A stretch of DNA of 22,166 nucleotides, taken from an uncultured Faecalibacterium sp. (GTDB taxonomy: Bacteria > Bacillota > Clostridia > Oscillospirales > Ruminococcaceae). Every line of letters starts with the position of its first letter. The first letter of the stretch is position 1. Of this stretch, positions 1-6,690 are shown piece by piece. The DNA is taken from the NCBI GenBank assembly GCA_934539245.1, contig CAKTCK010000030.1:1-22166 (forward strand), in the 5' to 3' direction. The notes beneath the pieces are model-generated. The model did not search any database and was not told the DNA's origin. It saw only the letters and a list, made by a program, of their open reading frames with translations. Position numbers and translations under genes: made by a program.

Positions 1-524
1 TTGACCGCCAGCGGGTACTTGTCGTAGGCTTCCGAGATGGCAAAACAGCCGCCCCGGGCAGCATCGTCAAAGCCGCCCATGTGCCAGCGGATGGCAACCG
101 CTTCCTCTACCTTCAGCTTCATGAACCGCTCGATGAGGAACACGCTCTTTTCACCGTGACCGTAGGGGAAAAGGTCCTCTACACTGTAAAAGGGCGCTTT
201 TTCCCACTGTCCGGTGGCTTCGTTCTTCACGTTGCGGGTGCCCAGCTTGTAGTAGTTGGCCTTGCACAGATCGTGCAGCAGGGCACAGATAGCGTAGCTC
301 TCCTCGCTTTCGCCCTCGGTGAAAAAGCTGTCGTGCAGTGCATGGTAGACGTTCAGGCTGTGCATGCACAGCCCGCCCTCGCAGGCACCGTGGAAACGGG
401 TGGACGCCGGTGCGGTGAAAAAATCCGTCTTTTTATCCAGCCAGTCCAGCAGCTTTTCGCTGCCCGGGCGGGTAACGTGCTGCTGCCAGACGTCCAGAAA
501 CTCTGCGCGGTCGCCCCCGCTCAC
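1..524 (-). CDS. HD-domain protein (probable metal-dependent phosphohydrolase), 3' end outside window
   Basis: The frame encodes 174 residues and runs off the left edge, so the C-terminus is missing. It starts at a GTG (524-522) that overlaps the stop of the upstream PC4-like gene in the tetramer GTGA, which suggests translational coupling. Histidines and aspartate spaced as in HD-superfamily proteins are visible: His55 (in CMHSLNVYHAL), the His84-Asp85 doublet (in CALLHDLCKANYY), His123 and His148 (in RWHMGG). HD proteins use these residues to bind metals and hydrolyse phosphate esters, commonly of nucleotides; the substrate here cannot be told. No signal peptide or membrane segment is seen, so it is probably cytoplasmic. 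Assignment to the HD fold is fairly secure; specific function is unknown. Confidence 0.8.
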   Translation of the reverse strand, partial: MSGGDRAEFLDVWQQHVTRPGSEKLLDWLDKKTDFFTAPASTRFHGACEGGLCMHSLNVYHALHDSFFTEGESEESYAICALLHDLCKANYYKLGTRNVKNEATGQWEKAPFYSVEDLFPYGHGEKSVFLIERFMKLKVEEAVAIRWHMGGFDDAARGGCFAISEAYDKYPLAV

Positions 525-742
525 AGCTCCATGTCCTCCAGAATGCCCTTGAGGATGGCCAGCTCGTCGTGGCTCAGGGAGATGCCCTTGCCCATGCGGG
601 TGCCGTCCGGGGACCAGTCGCGGATGTCGTACTTGGGCTCGCCGTCGTTCCAGCTGATAAGGTTCAGCTGGCGCTCCCAGCCGCGGGGACGCTGGCTCAG
701 CACGGCTACACGCTGGACAACTTCGTATTTGATCTCTGCCAT
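521..742 (-). CDS. YdbC/PC4-family ssDNA-binding-like protein
   Basis: A 73-residue protein beginning MAEIKYEVVQ and containing the RGWERQLNLISWNDGEPKYD and IRDWSPDG segments typical of the short bacterial YdbC proteins. These resemble the C-terminal domain of the eukaryotic coactivator PC4 and bind single-stranded DNA as dimers. The start at 742 is chosen because an upstream in-frame start (805) would lie inside the promoter; the transcript begins near 770. A moderate ribosome binding site (AGGCAGG) lies about 8 bases upstream. It is the first gene of an operon and overlaps the HD-domain gene by four bases. A role in transcription or in handling single-stranded DNA is inferred from the family only. 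Confidence 0.82.
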   Translation of the reverse strand: MAEIKYEVVQRVAVLSQRPRGWERQLNLISWNDGEPKYDIRDWSPDGTRMGKGISLSHDELAILKGILEDMEL

Positions 743-776
743 ATTGCAAAACCTGCCTTTATGTTTGTATGCTACC

Positions 777-805
777 ATAATAAGGGAAGTGCGGCGAGAT
801 TTCAA
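777..805 (-). promoter_or_regulatory. Sigma-A promoter for the PC4-like/HD operon
   Basis: On the minus strand a -35 box TTGAAA (805-800) and a -10 box TATTAT (782-777) are separated by exactly 17 bases. This places transcription start near 770, about 28 bases before the ATG at 742. The rest of the 743-843 gap is A/T-rich, including an A/T palindrome at about 815-840 that may end the upstream sbcDC transcript. Confidence 0.72.
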
Positions 806-843
806 CAGGTAAACTGAAATATTTTAAAAATTTTTTGTTCCGC

Positions 844-1245
844 TCAGCCGTAAGGGGCGTCCTCGCGCCATTCCACCAGCTCCAAAACGGCGGCGGTGTC
901 CTCGTCCGGGGCAGGGTGACGGCTGTGCAGCTTCTGCTTTGTGCTGAACAGTCCGGGCGCGTAGTGCGCCATCACGCTGGTCTGTACGTCTCCGGCCAGA
1001 AAAGCGGCGGCATTCTTCTGGCGGCAGGCCATAGGAGTGCCGTCTGTCATGGGGACGCCGGGCTTTTCCGGCTGCGGCAGCTCCGGCGGGGGAAGCTGGG
1101 TGCCGGGCGTGTCCGGCGCAGCCGGGGGGTGCAAGGGCATCCTGCCCAGCGGCGGGGCATTGCGGCTGCTGTTTGCCTGCGGGGTGGCAGCGGCGCCGGG
1201 CTGGTTTTCCAGTTCGTGGCGGATGAAGGGTTCCAGAGAGTTCAT
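844..1245 (-). CDS. Hypothetical proline-rich protein downstream of sbcC
   Basis: A 133-residue protein I do not recognise. It starts MNSLEPFIRHELENQ, followed by a stretch rich in Pro, Ala and Gly (about residues 17-65) that looks disordered. A more ordered C-terminal part (QKNAAAFLAGDVQTSVMAHY, then EDTAAVLELVEWREDAPYG) follows. The ATG at 1245 is preferred over the TTG one codon upstream because GGAGGTGA lies seven bases before it. It follows sbcC by 42 bases on the same strand and is probably the third gene of that operon. No signal peptide, membrane segment or catalytic motif is visible. The strong ribosome binding site and operon position argue it is a real gene; I assign no function. 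Confidence 0.65.
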   Translation of the reverse strand: MNSLEPFIRHELENQPGAAATPQANSSRNAPPLGRMPLHPPAAPDTPGTQLPPPELPQPEKPGVPMTDGTPMACRQKNAAAFLAGDVQTSVMAHYAPGLFSTKQKLHSRHPAPDEDTAAVLELVEWREDAPYG

Positions 1246-1287
1246 CAAAATTCACCTCCGCCCCTAGTGTGCCCCGCCAATGGCGTT

Positions 1288-4092
1288 TTACACCCGCAGC
1301 TCTATGGTGGAGCCGCCGGTGCGTGCCTTGCGCACCACCACCTGCCGGTCGATGCGGTCTTTGAGCGCCCCCACATGGGAGATGATGCCCACCAGCCGGT
1401 CGCCCTCGGTCAGGCCGGAGAGCACCCGGATGGCAAGCTCCAGCGATTCCTCGTCCAGCGAGCCGAAGCCCTCGTCCAAGAACAAAGTGTCCAGCCGAAT
1501 GCCTCCGGCGCTGCTCTGCACCTCGTCCGAAAGGCCAAGCGCCAGCGCCAGCGAGGCCTTGAAGCTCTCGCCGCCGGAAAGGGTCTTTACGCTGCGGCGG
1601 GTGCCGTTGTAATGGTCGATGACGCCAAGGTCCAGCCCGGACTGGCTGCGCTGGTTCTCTGCGCCGATGCGCTCCAGCTCGTACTGCCCGGCAGTCATCT
1701 GCATCAGCCGGGTGTTGGCGTAGCGCAGGATGCGGTCCAGATAGTTCATCTGGATGTAGGCTTCCAGCTTGATCTTCTGCTTGCTGGTCAAAGTGCCGCC
1801 CGCTGTGGCAGCCAGCGCGCTGACCCACTGCCACCGGCTTTCCAGTGTCTGCCGCGCCTCGGCGGCAGCGCGGTACTGCGCCGCCGTTTTGCGGTTGGGC
1901 AGCAGTTGTGCCGAAAGCTGCTTTTCCCGGCTGCGCAAAGCCTCCCGCGCGGCGGTCAGTTCGGTCTGCTGTGCGGTAAGTTCCTCGGCGCTGCGGGCGG
2001 GTAGTTCCTTTTGGGCGGTGGTCTGCTGGGTGCGCAGCGCTTCTACGGCAGCTTCGGCGGCGGCAACGGCCTGCTCGGCCTGCTTCAGCTTGCGCTGTGC
2101 CGTGTCCATGCCGGTGCGCAGGACGCGACGGTCGGCGTCCAGCTTGTCCAGCGCCGCCTGTGCGTCCGCGCGCCGGGGGTAGGGCAGGGCGGCGCGCCGC
2201 TCTGCGATCTGCCCTTCCAACGCGTCTGCGCTGGCGTTCTGGGCGGCGGCACTGCGGTCAGCTTCGGCAGCGGTCTGTTCCAGTGCCGGGCGCTGGCGGG
2301 TCTTGTTTTGCCGGTCGGCTTCCAGCTGTGCCTTGCGGCGGCAGTCGGCATCTGCCTGTCGGCACTGGGCGGCGCAGTCTGCTTGTGCCGTTTGCAAAGC
2401 AGCGGTTTCCTCGGCCAGAACATTGGTCATCAGGGCAAAGGTGAGCGGTACCGTGCCCTCGGGGGCGGTGAAACGCTCTGGCAGCAGGGTCTCAGCATCC
2501 CGCCGGAGGGAGGTTTTGGCTTCGTTGGAAGCGGCAAGGGCGCTCTGGGCGGCGGTGCTGGTGCTTTGTGCCTGCCGGTCAGCTTCCGCAGCGGCCTGCC
2601 GTGCGGCTTCCACCTGCACCTGTGTGGGCGCAGTATGGGGCAGCAGGGCGCGGGCAGGGTGATGGATGCTGCCGCACACCGGGCAGGGCATACCCTCGGT
2701 CAGGCTCTCGGCAAGCAGCCCGGCCTGTGCGTCCAGAAATGCCCGTTCCAGCGTATTCTGCCGGGCGCGGGCTTCGTCCTGTGCGGCGGCAGCGGCGCGG
2801 TAGCTCTCCTGCGCCTTGTGGGCTGTCTTGGCCTGCCGCTGGCAGTCCGCAAGGCGCTGTTCCAGCTTTGCCAGCGCTTCGCCGCGCTGTGTCAGCTGGG
2901 CGCTGCGGGTTTGCAGCGCCAAAAGCCGGGTGCCCGCATCTGCCAGTGCGGAAAGCTCGGTCTCAGCGGCGGCAAGGGCAGCGTTCAGGCTGTCCAGCTG
3001 GGTGCGCCGCTTGTGCGCCTGCGCCGCCGCCAGCCGGGCGGCGTTCCGCGCCTCGGTCTGCTGGCGGCAGAGCGCGTCCAGCGCGTCATAGGCTGCAAGG
3101 GCACTCTGCGCCTGTGTCACCTGCGCGGTGAGGGCATCCAGCTGCGCAGCGTCCCCGGCGTGGCGGTCGGCTTCGGCGCGGGCAGCGTCCAGTGCGGGCC
3201 TTGCGGCGGCAAGTTCTGCCTGCCGTGCAGCCAGCTGCTGCGCCAGCCGCTGTGCCTGTGCGGCAGCGCCCAGCTGCCGCTGCACCGTGTCCAGCTGGGC
3301 TTCGGTGGTGTGCAGGACGGCGCCGGCTTCCTCCAGCGCTGCCGCCTGCCGGGCGGTCAGGGCGTCCAGCAAGGCAAGCGCCGTTTCCGGTATGGTCTGG
3401 GCGCACAGGGCGCGCAGGGCCTCGGCATCCGGGTCCTCCGGGCTGAATTGCAGCCCGCCCAGCAGGCTGTCCAGCTTGGCGTTCTGGGCGGTGCGCTGCT
3501 GGTTCAGCGCAGCGGCTTCGGCCTGCAAACGCTCTTGCAGCTGGGCATAGCGCTGGGTGCGGAACAGCTTGCGGAAGATGCGGCTGCGCTCCTCGGTAGA
3601 AGCGTTGAGCAGCTTTGTGAACTGCCCCTGCGCAATGAGCACGATCTGGGAAAACTGGTTATAGTCCAGTCCGATGATCTCCTGCACGGCGGCAGTCACG
3701 TCCTTTGCCTTAGTCACCGGCGGGCGGGTGTCCGGGTAGGTCAGGGTGGCATCTGCCTTTTCGGTGGTCATACCCTCGCCCCGGGCTTTGGGACGCTGAT
3801 ACTCCGGGTTGCGGCGCAACGTGTAGCGCACACCGTGCACCTCAAATTCCAGCTCCACAAAGGTGGGGGTCTTGTCGTCTGCGTACTTGCAGCGCAGCAT
3901 GGAGCCCTCCCGGATTCCGCTGCTGGAATGATCGTACAGCGCGTAGGTGATGGCGTCAAAAAGGGTGGTCTTGCCCGCGCCGGTGTCGCCGGTAATGAGG
4001 TAAAGCCCGCCTTTGCCCAGCTTTTCAAGGTCGAGGGTAGTCTGGGCGGCATAGGGGCCAAAGGCCGAAAGGGTCAGTCGCAGCGGTCTCAT
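1288..4092 (-). CDS. sbcC: SbcC, ATPase subunit of the SbcCD nuclease
   Basis: 934 residues with the full Rad50/SbcC layout. The Walker A motif GDTGAGKT is at residues 35-42 and a Q-loop region follows. Two long Ala/Gln/Glu-rich coiled-coil arms flank the zinc-hook motif CPVC at residues 470-473. The ABC signature LSGGES is at 838-843 and Walker B LFLDEG with Asp873-Glu874. SbcC folds into a hooked coiled coil that dimerises through zinc. With the SbcD nuclease it opens and degrades DNA hairpins and protein-blocked ends during replication and repair. Its ATG overlaps the sbcD stop (ATGA), so the two subunits are translationally coupled. Length is somewhat short of the E. coli protein (about 1050) but usual for Firmicutes. 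Confidence 0.96.
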   Translation of the reverse strand: MRPLRLTLSAFGPYAAQTTLDLEKLGKGGLYLITGDTGAGKTTLFDAITYALYDHSSSGIREGSMLRCKYADDKTPTFVELEFEVHGVRYTLRRNPEYQRPKARGEGMTTEKADATLTYPDTRPPVTKAKDVTAAVQEIIGLDYNQFSQIVLIAQGQFTKLLNASTEERSRIFRKLFRTQRYAQLQERLQAEAAALNQQRTAQNAKLDSLLGGLQFSPEDPDAEALRALCAQTIPETALALLDALTARQAAALEEAGAVLHTTEAQLDTVQRQLGAAAQAQRLAQQLAARQAELAAARPALDAARAEADRHAGDAAQLDALTAQVTQAQSALAAYDALDALCRQQTEARNAARLAAAQAHKRRTQLDSLNAALAAAETELSALADAGTRLLALQTRSAQLTQRGEALAKLEQRLADCQRQAKTAHKAQESYRAAAAAQDEARARQNTLERAFLDAQAGLLAESLTEGMPCPVCGSIHHPARALLPHTAPTQVQVEAARQAAAEADRQAQSTSTAAQSALAASNEAKTSLRRDAETLLPERFTAPEGTVPLTFALMTNVLAEETAALQTAQADCAAQCRQADADCRRKAQLEADRQNKTRQRPALEQTAAEADRSAAAQNASADALEGQIAERRAALPYPRRADAQAALDKLDADRRVLRTGMDTAQRKLKQAEQAVAAAEAAVEALRTQQTTAQKELPARSAEELTAQQTELTAAREALRSREKQLSAQLLPNRKTAAQYRAAAEARQTLESRWQWVSALAATAGGTLTSKQKIKLEAYIQMNYLDRILRYANTRLMQMTAGQYELERIGAENQRSQSGLDLGVIDHYNGTRRSVKTLSGGESFKASLALALGLSDEVQSSAGGIRLDTLFLDEGFGSLDEESLELAIRVLSGLTEGDRLVGIISHVGALKDRIDRQVVVRKARTGGSTIELRV

Positions 4093-5231
4093 ACAGTGTC
4101 GCCCTCCTTCCAGATCTCCTCGATCAGTTCCTGGCAGAACGCCGTCTGCTCGGCGGTCAGGGGCTGGTTATTTTGCAGCTGGTAGAAGGCCGCCAGATGC
4201 TCCAGCGGGGAGATGCTTTCGGTGCGCTCCGGGGCGCTGATCTCCTGCTGCTGGCGGGTGCGCTGGTTGTCGTAGTCCAGCTGCATCAGGTTGGGGTAGA
4301 TGACCCGCAGCCGCGCCAGCGCGTCCGGTACATCCTGCTCGTCGGTCAGGGTGATGTGCAGGTAATCGTCCACGGCGGTGCCCTCGTAGCAGCGGCGGTC
4401 GGTCAGTTCCATGTAGCTGCCCCGCAGCCCGCGCAGGTCGTGCCGGGGGGTCAGGGGCGCGGTGGTGATCTGCACCTCACCCTTTGCGCCCAGCTCCACA
4501 AAGGTAGCGCTTTTGCGTTGCCCCGCCTCCGAGAAGGAATATTTCAGCGGCGTGCCGCAGTAGCGCAGGGTCTCCCGCCCCACCTTCTGCGGGCTGTGCA
4601 GATGCCCCAGCGCCACATAGTCAAAGGCATCGAACAGGGCGGCGTCCACGCTGTCCACCCCGCCCACCGAGGGCTCCTCGCTCTCGCAGGCGGCAGCACC
4701 CGCCACGAACTGGTGCGCCACCAGCACGCTGCGGTGGCCGGGGTCCGGGGCGCAGTGCCGCAGCACGCAGGCAAGGGCGTCGTTGTAGCTTTCAATGGGC
4801 TCGTCCGGCCAGACGTGCCGCACCATGGCGGGCTTTAAAAAGGGCAGTAAGTACACATCCACCGTGCCGTGGGCATCCTGCAGGGGGATGGACTGCGGCG
4901 CACCGGTGAACACCGGGCTGACGTAGACCCGGCTGTCGGCCAGAAGGGCAGAGCCGAAGGCTACCCGGTCGGCAGAATCGTGGTTGCCGCTGATGGCGAA
5001 CACCGGCAGCTTCCGCACCGCCAGCTGGGTCAAAAACCAGTCCAGCAGCCGCACCGCCTCGGCAGGGGGAACGGGTTTGTCGTAAAGATCCCCCGCCAGC
5101 AGCACGCCGTCCACAGGGGTCTCATCCAGCAGGGCTAGAATTTGTTCCAGAATATACCGCTGATCCTCCAGCATGGAAAACTCGCACACCCGCTTGCCCA
5201 GATGCAGGTCGGACAAATGCAGAAAACGCAA
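4089..5231 (-). CDS. sbcD: SbcD, nuclease subunit of the SbcCD complex
   Basis: 380 residues of the Mre11/SbcD metallophosphoesterase family. The metal-binding motifs appear in order: SDLHLG (Asp8, His10), GDLYD (Asp48), GNHD (83-85), His173 in VAHQFV, and GHLH (His210, His212). It supplies the Mn-dependent exo/endonuclease activity that SbcC gates with ATP. The start is a TTG at 5231: it gives the canonical N-terminus (M)RFLHLSDLHLG, no in-frame ATG precedes it, and AAAGGCGG lies 9 bases upstream. The weak start may limit expression. It is the first gene of the sbcD-sbcC-unknown operon, with a perfect TATAAT box 36 bases upstream of the start codon. Confidence 0.95.
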   Translation of the reverse strand: MRFLHLSDLHLGKRVCEFSMLEDQRYILEQILALLDETPVDGVLLAGDLYDKPVPPAEAVRLLDWFLTQLAVRKLPVFAISGNHDSADRVAFGSALLADSRVYVSPVFTGAPQSIPLQDAHGTVDVYLLPFLKPAMVRHVWPDEPIESYNDALACVLRHCAPDPGHRSVLVAHQFVAGAAACESEEPSVGGVDSVDAALFDAFDYVALGHLHSPQKVGRETLRYCGTPLKYSFSEAGQRKSATFVELGAKGEVQITTAPLTPRHDLRGLRGSYMELTDRRCYEGTAVDDYLHITLTDEQDVPDALARLRVIYPNLMQLDYDNQRTRQQQEISAPERTESISPLEHLAAFYQLQNNQPLTAEQTAFCQELIEEIWKEGDTV

Positions 5232-5266
5232 ACAGGAACACCGCCTTTCAAAAAACGCTTTGCCCT

Positions 5267-5272
5267 ATTATA
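5267..5272 (-). promoter_or_regulatory. Probable -10 box for sbcD
   Basis: The minus strand reads TATAAT here, a perfect -10 hexamer 36 bases before the sbcD TTG. No good -35 hexamer is present at 17 bases because the upstream sequence (5273-5296) is an alternating GC-rich run; TTGCGC occurs only at a 15-base spacing. The promoter is therefore plausible but incomplete. Confidence 0.45.
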
Positions 5273-5309
5273 ACGCCGCCGCCGCCGCGCGCGCAACTAA
5301 GGAGAACAG

Positions 5310-5345
5310 AAAAAGCACCTGCAATGTCTGGAAACAATGCAGGTG
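5310..5345 (-). terminator. Rho-independent terminator, minus strand
   Basis: CACCTGCA (5316-5323) pairs perfectly with TGCAGGTG (5338-5345). After one mismatch the stem continues for three more pairs around a six-base loop. On the minus strand the hairpin is followed by CTTTTTC. It lies downstream of the hairpin at 5388-5423 and would end the spoIIR/peptidoglycan-binding transcript before the sbcD promoter. Confidence 0.6.
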
Positions 5346-5379
5346 TTTACCCCTTCCGTCTTGCCGCTGCGCTTCACCC

Positions 5380-5440
5380 GTGAAAATGGGACACCGGAGC
5401 GTCCGCAGATGCTCCGGTGTCCCGAAATTTAAAATAATTT
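5380..5440 (-). repeat. TCTGCGGA hairpin element, copy A (likely terminator)
   Basis: A perfect 13-base inverted repeat, GGGACACCGGAGC (5388-5400) with GCTCCGGTGTCCC (5411-5423), encloses a ten-base loop that reads ATCTGCGGAC on the minus strand. The 5' flank TTATTTTAAATTTC and the 3' flank ATTTTCACGGG (minus strand) match the element after addA almost exactly, while the stem sequence is different. It begins 14 bases after the stop of the peptidoglycan-binding gene, in the sense orientation. A short T-run after the stem allows a terminator role. The first, pseudoknot-like module of the other copies is reduced or missing here. Confidence 0.72.
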
Positions 5441-5454
5441 GCGCCCTGCGTGCA

Positions 5455-5925
5455 TCAGAACAGCTTCTCCCAAGTGGCGCAGCCCACGCTGCCGTCTGCC
5501 GTCAGACCGTTGCGCCGCTGGAACCGCTGTACGGCGGCAGCGGTGGCTGCACCGTATTTGCCGTCATCTTTCAGCCGCTCGCCCAGAGAGTTGAGCTTTT
5601 GCTGCACCAGCCGCACCGTGCCGCCGGAAGCGCCGGTGTGCAGCACGATGCCGGGGTAGGGCACCTTCAGCCCGTGCTTTGCGGTGTAGCGGGTGTAGAG
5701 CACGTTCCATGTGTTCTGCCCCACCTTGCCATCCATGTTCATCTTGTTCTTCAGCTGGAACTCCTGCACGGCACGCTGGGTGCCGGTGCCGAATTTGCCG
5801 TCTGCCTTCAGTGCATCGTACCATGTGCACCCATCGCGCACGCCGTTGAGCCACGTCTGCACAAGAGCTACGTCCGGCCCGGAGGAGCCGCGCTGGAGCA
5901 GGGAATAATAACCGGGAATCGCCAT
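5455..5925 (-). CDS. Peptidoglycan-binding protein with two PG_binding_1 repeats
   Basis: 156 residues made of two tandem peptidoglycan-binding domains. The first spans about residues 10-80 (LLQRGSSGPDVALVQTWLN, then DGKFGTGTQRAVQEFQ, then GKVGQNTWNVL). The second spans about 90-156 (GTVRLVQQKLNSLG, then DGKYGAATAAAVQRFQ, then GSVGCATWEKLF). There is no catalytic domain and no recognisable signal peptide or membrane segment, so how it reaches the wall is unclear. The start has a strong ribosome binding site (AAGGAGGG, about 8 bases). It follows spoIIR by 49 bases on the same strand and is probably co-transcribed. A role in the spore or septal wall is possible only by that association. The domain call is secure. 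Confidence 0.88.
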   Translation of the reverse strand: MAIPGYYSLLQRGSSGPDVALVQTWLNGVRDGCTWYDALKADGKFGTGTQRAVQEFQLKNKMNMDGKVGQNTWNVLYTRYTAKHGLKVPYPGIVLHTGASGGTVRLVQQKLNSLGERLKDDGKYGAATAAAVQRFQRRNGLTADGSVGCATWEKLF

Positions 5926-5974
5926 AGAGGGATCCCTCCTTTCCCTCCATGCTATGCTCCGGCGGGGTGCGGCG

Positions 5975-6610
5975 TCACCCCGCCAGCAGCACCGTCTGCC
6001 GCCGGGCGGTCAGCCGGTGTGCCCAGTCCACCAGCCGGAACCGCAGGATGTACTGCCCGCAGACAAGGTCGTTCTCCGCAGGCAGGGCGTAGCCGCCCTG
6101 TGCAAAGCTGCACAGCCCCGGGTACAGCACACACCACCAGTTGCGCCCGCCGCCGCTGCCAATGTCGATGCGCACGGCATCGTACCGCCCGGCTGGCAGT
6201 TGACCGGTGGGGTAGCGCCGGGCGGGAAAGTACATATTCACGAGATACACCCGCACCGGGGCGCGGATGCCCTGCGCGGCCAGCGCCCGCTGCGCCGCCA
6301 GCTGAAACTGCAAAAGCCGCCCCGCCGCCCACGTCCGCGCCTCCGGGGCGCTCTGCGCCGGGCACTGCTGCATCACGGTCAGCACTGCGTCTCGCACCCG
6401 GAGCTTTGCGCTCTGGTCAGCCACGGCATTGCTGGCTGCCCGGATGTGCAGCCGCAGGGTGTCGGCGCACAGCGCTGCCCCGGCATCCAGCTGGGTGCGC
6501 CCCCAGCACAGCCCCTGCAAAGCGCCGCACAGCGCAAAGCCTGCCAGTAAGCTGGCGCACAGCAGCCGCATCTGCCGGACGGAAAGCGGTTTTGAAAACC
6601 AGCGAAGCAT
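5975..6610 (-). CDS. spoIIR: SpoIIR, stage II sporulation signalling protein
   Basis: 211 residues with an N-terminal hydrophobic segment (about residues 15-35, MRLLCASLLAGFALCGALQG). The SpoIIR signatures follow: LRLHIRAASN, then SAKLRVRDAVL, then GRYDAVRIDIGSGGGRNWWC. In Bacillus, SpoIIR is made in the forespore under sigma-F, is secreted into the intermembrane space, and triggers SpoIIGA to process pro-sigma-E in the mother cell. The gene looks intact, at a usual length for the family. The ATG at 6610 directly follows the T-run of a terminator hairpin whose 3' arm contains the ribosome binding site AGAGGGG. Expression would therefore depend on how that hairpin folds. The next gene downstream is the peptidoglycan-binding protein. 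Confidence 0.9.
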   Translation of the reverse strand: MLRWFSKPLSVRQMRLLCASLLAGFALCGALQGLCWGRTQLDAGAALCADTLRLHIRAASNAVADQSAKLRVRDAVLTVMQQCPAQSAPEARTWAAGRLLQFQLAAQRALAAQGIRAPVRVYLVNMYFPARRYPTGQLPAGRYDAVRIDIGSGGGRNWWCVLYPGLCSFAQGGYALPAENDLVCGQYILRFRLVDWAHRLTARRQTVLLAG

Positions 6611-6657
6611 AAAAAACAGACCCCTCTTCTGGAAATGATAACCAGAGGATGGGTCTG
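6611..6657 (-). terminator. Terminator after UPF0210, overlapping the spoIIR ribosome binding site
   Basis: On the minus strand CAGACCC (6657-6651) through CCTCTGG (to 6642) pairs with CCAGAAGAGGGGTCTG (6632-6617). This is a 16-position stem with one mismatch and one G-T wobble around a nine-base loop. It is followed immediately by TTTTTT (6616-6611), and the next base begins the spoIIR ATG. The 3' arm includes AGAGGGG, the only plausible spoIIR ribosome binding site. Confidence 0.78.
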
Positions 6658-6690
6658 CTGCAGCGGGGTTATACAGAAAAATAAACCCTC

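Noticed and set aside
1288..4092. Possible CRISPR or tandem repeat signal from recurring GCGGC and CTGCG words in sbcC
   Set aside because: There is no fixed repeat length or spacer pattern; the words come from Ala/Gln-rich coiled-coil codons.
2011..4185. A 724-codon plus-strand frame antisense to sbcC
   Set aside because: It mirrors the SbcC coiled-coil coding sequence. Its cysteine- and leucine-rich repeats are a by-product of Ala/Gln/Glu-rich codons read backwards.
5273..5300. Alternating GCC/GCG run upstream of sbcD as a possible repeat or Z-DNA element
   Set aside because: It is short (about 25 bases) and within what a GC-rich genome produces by chance.
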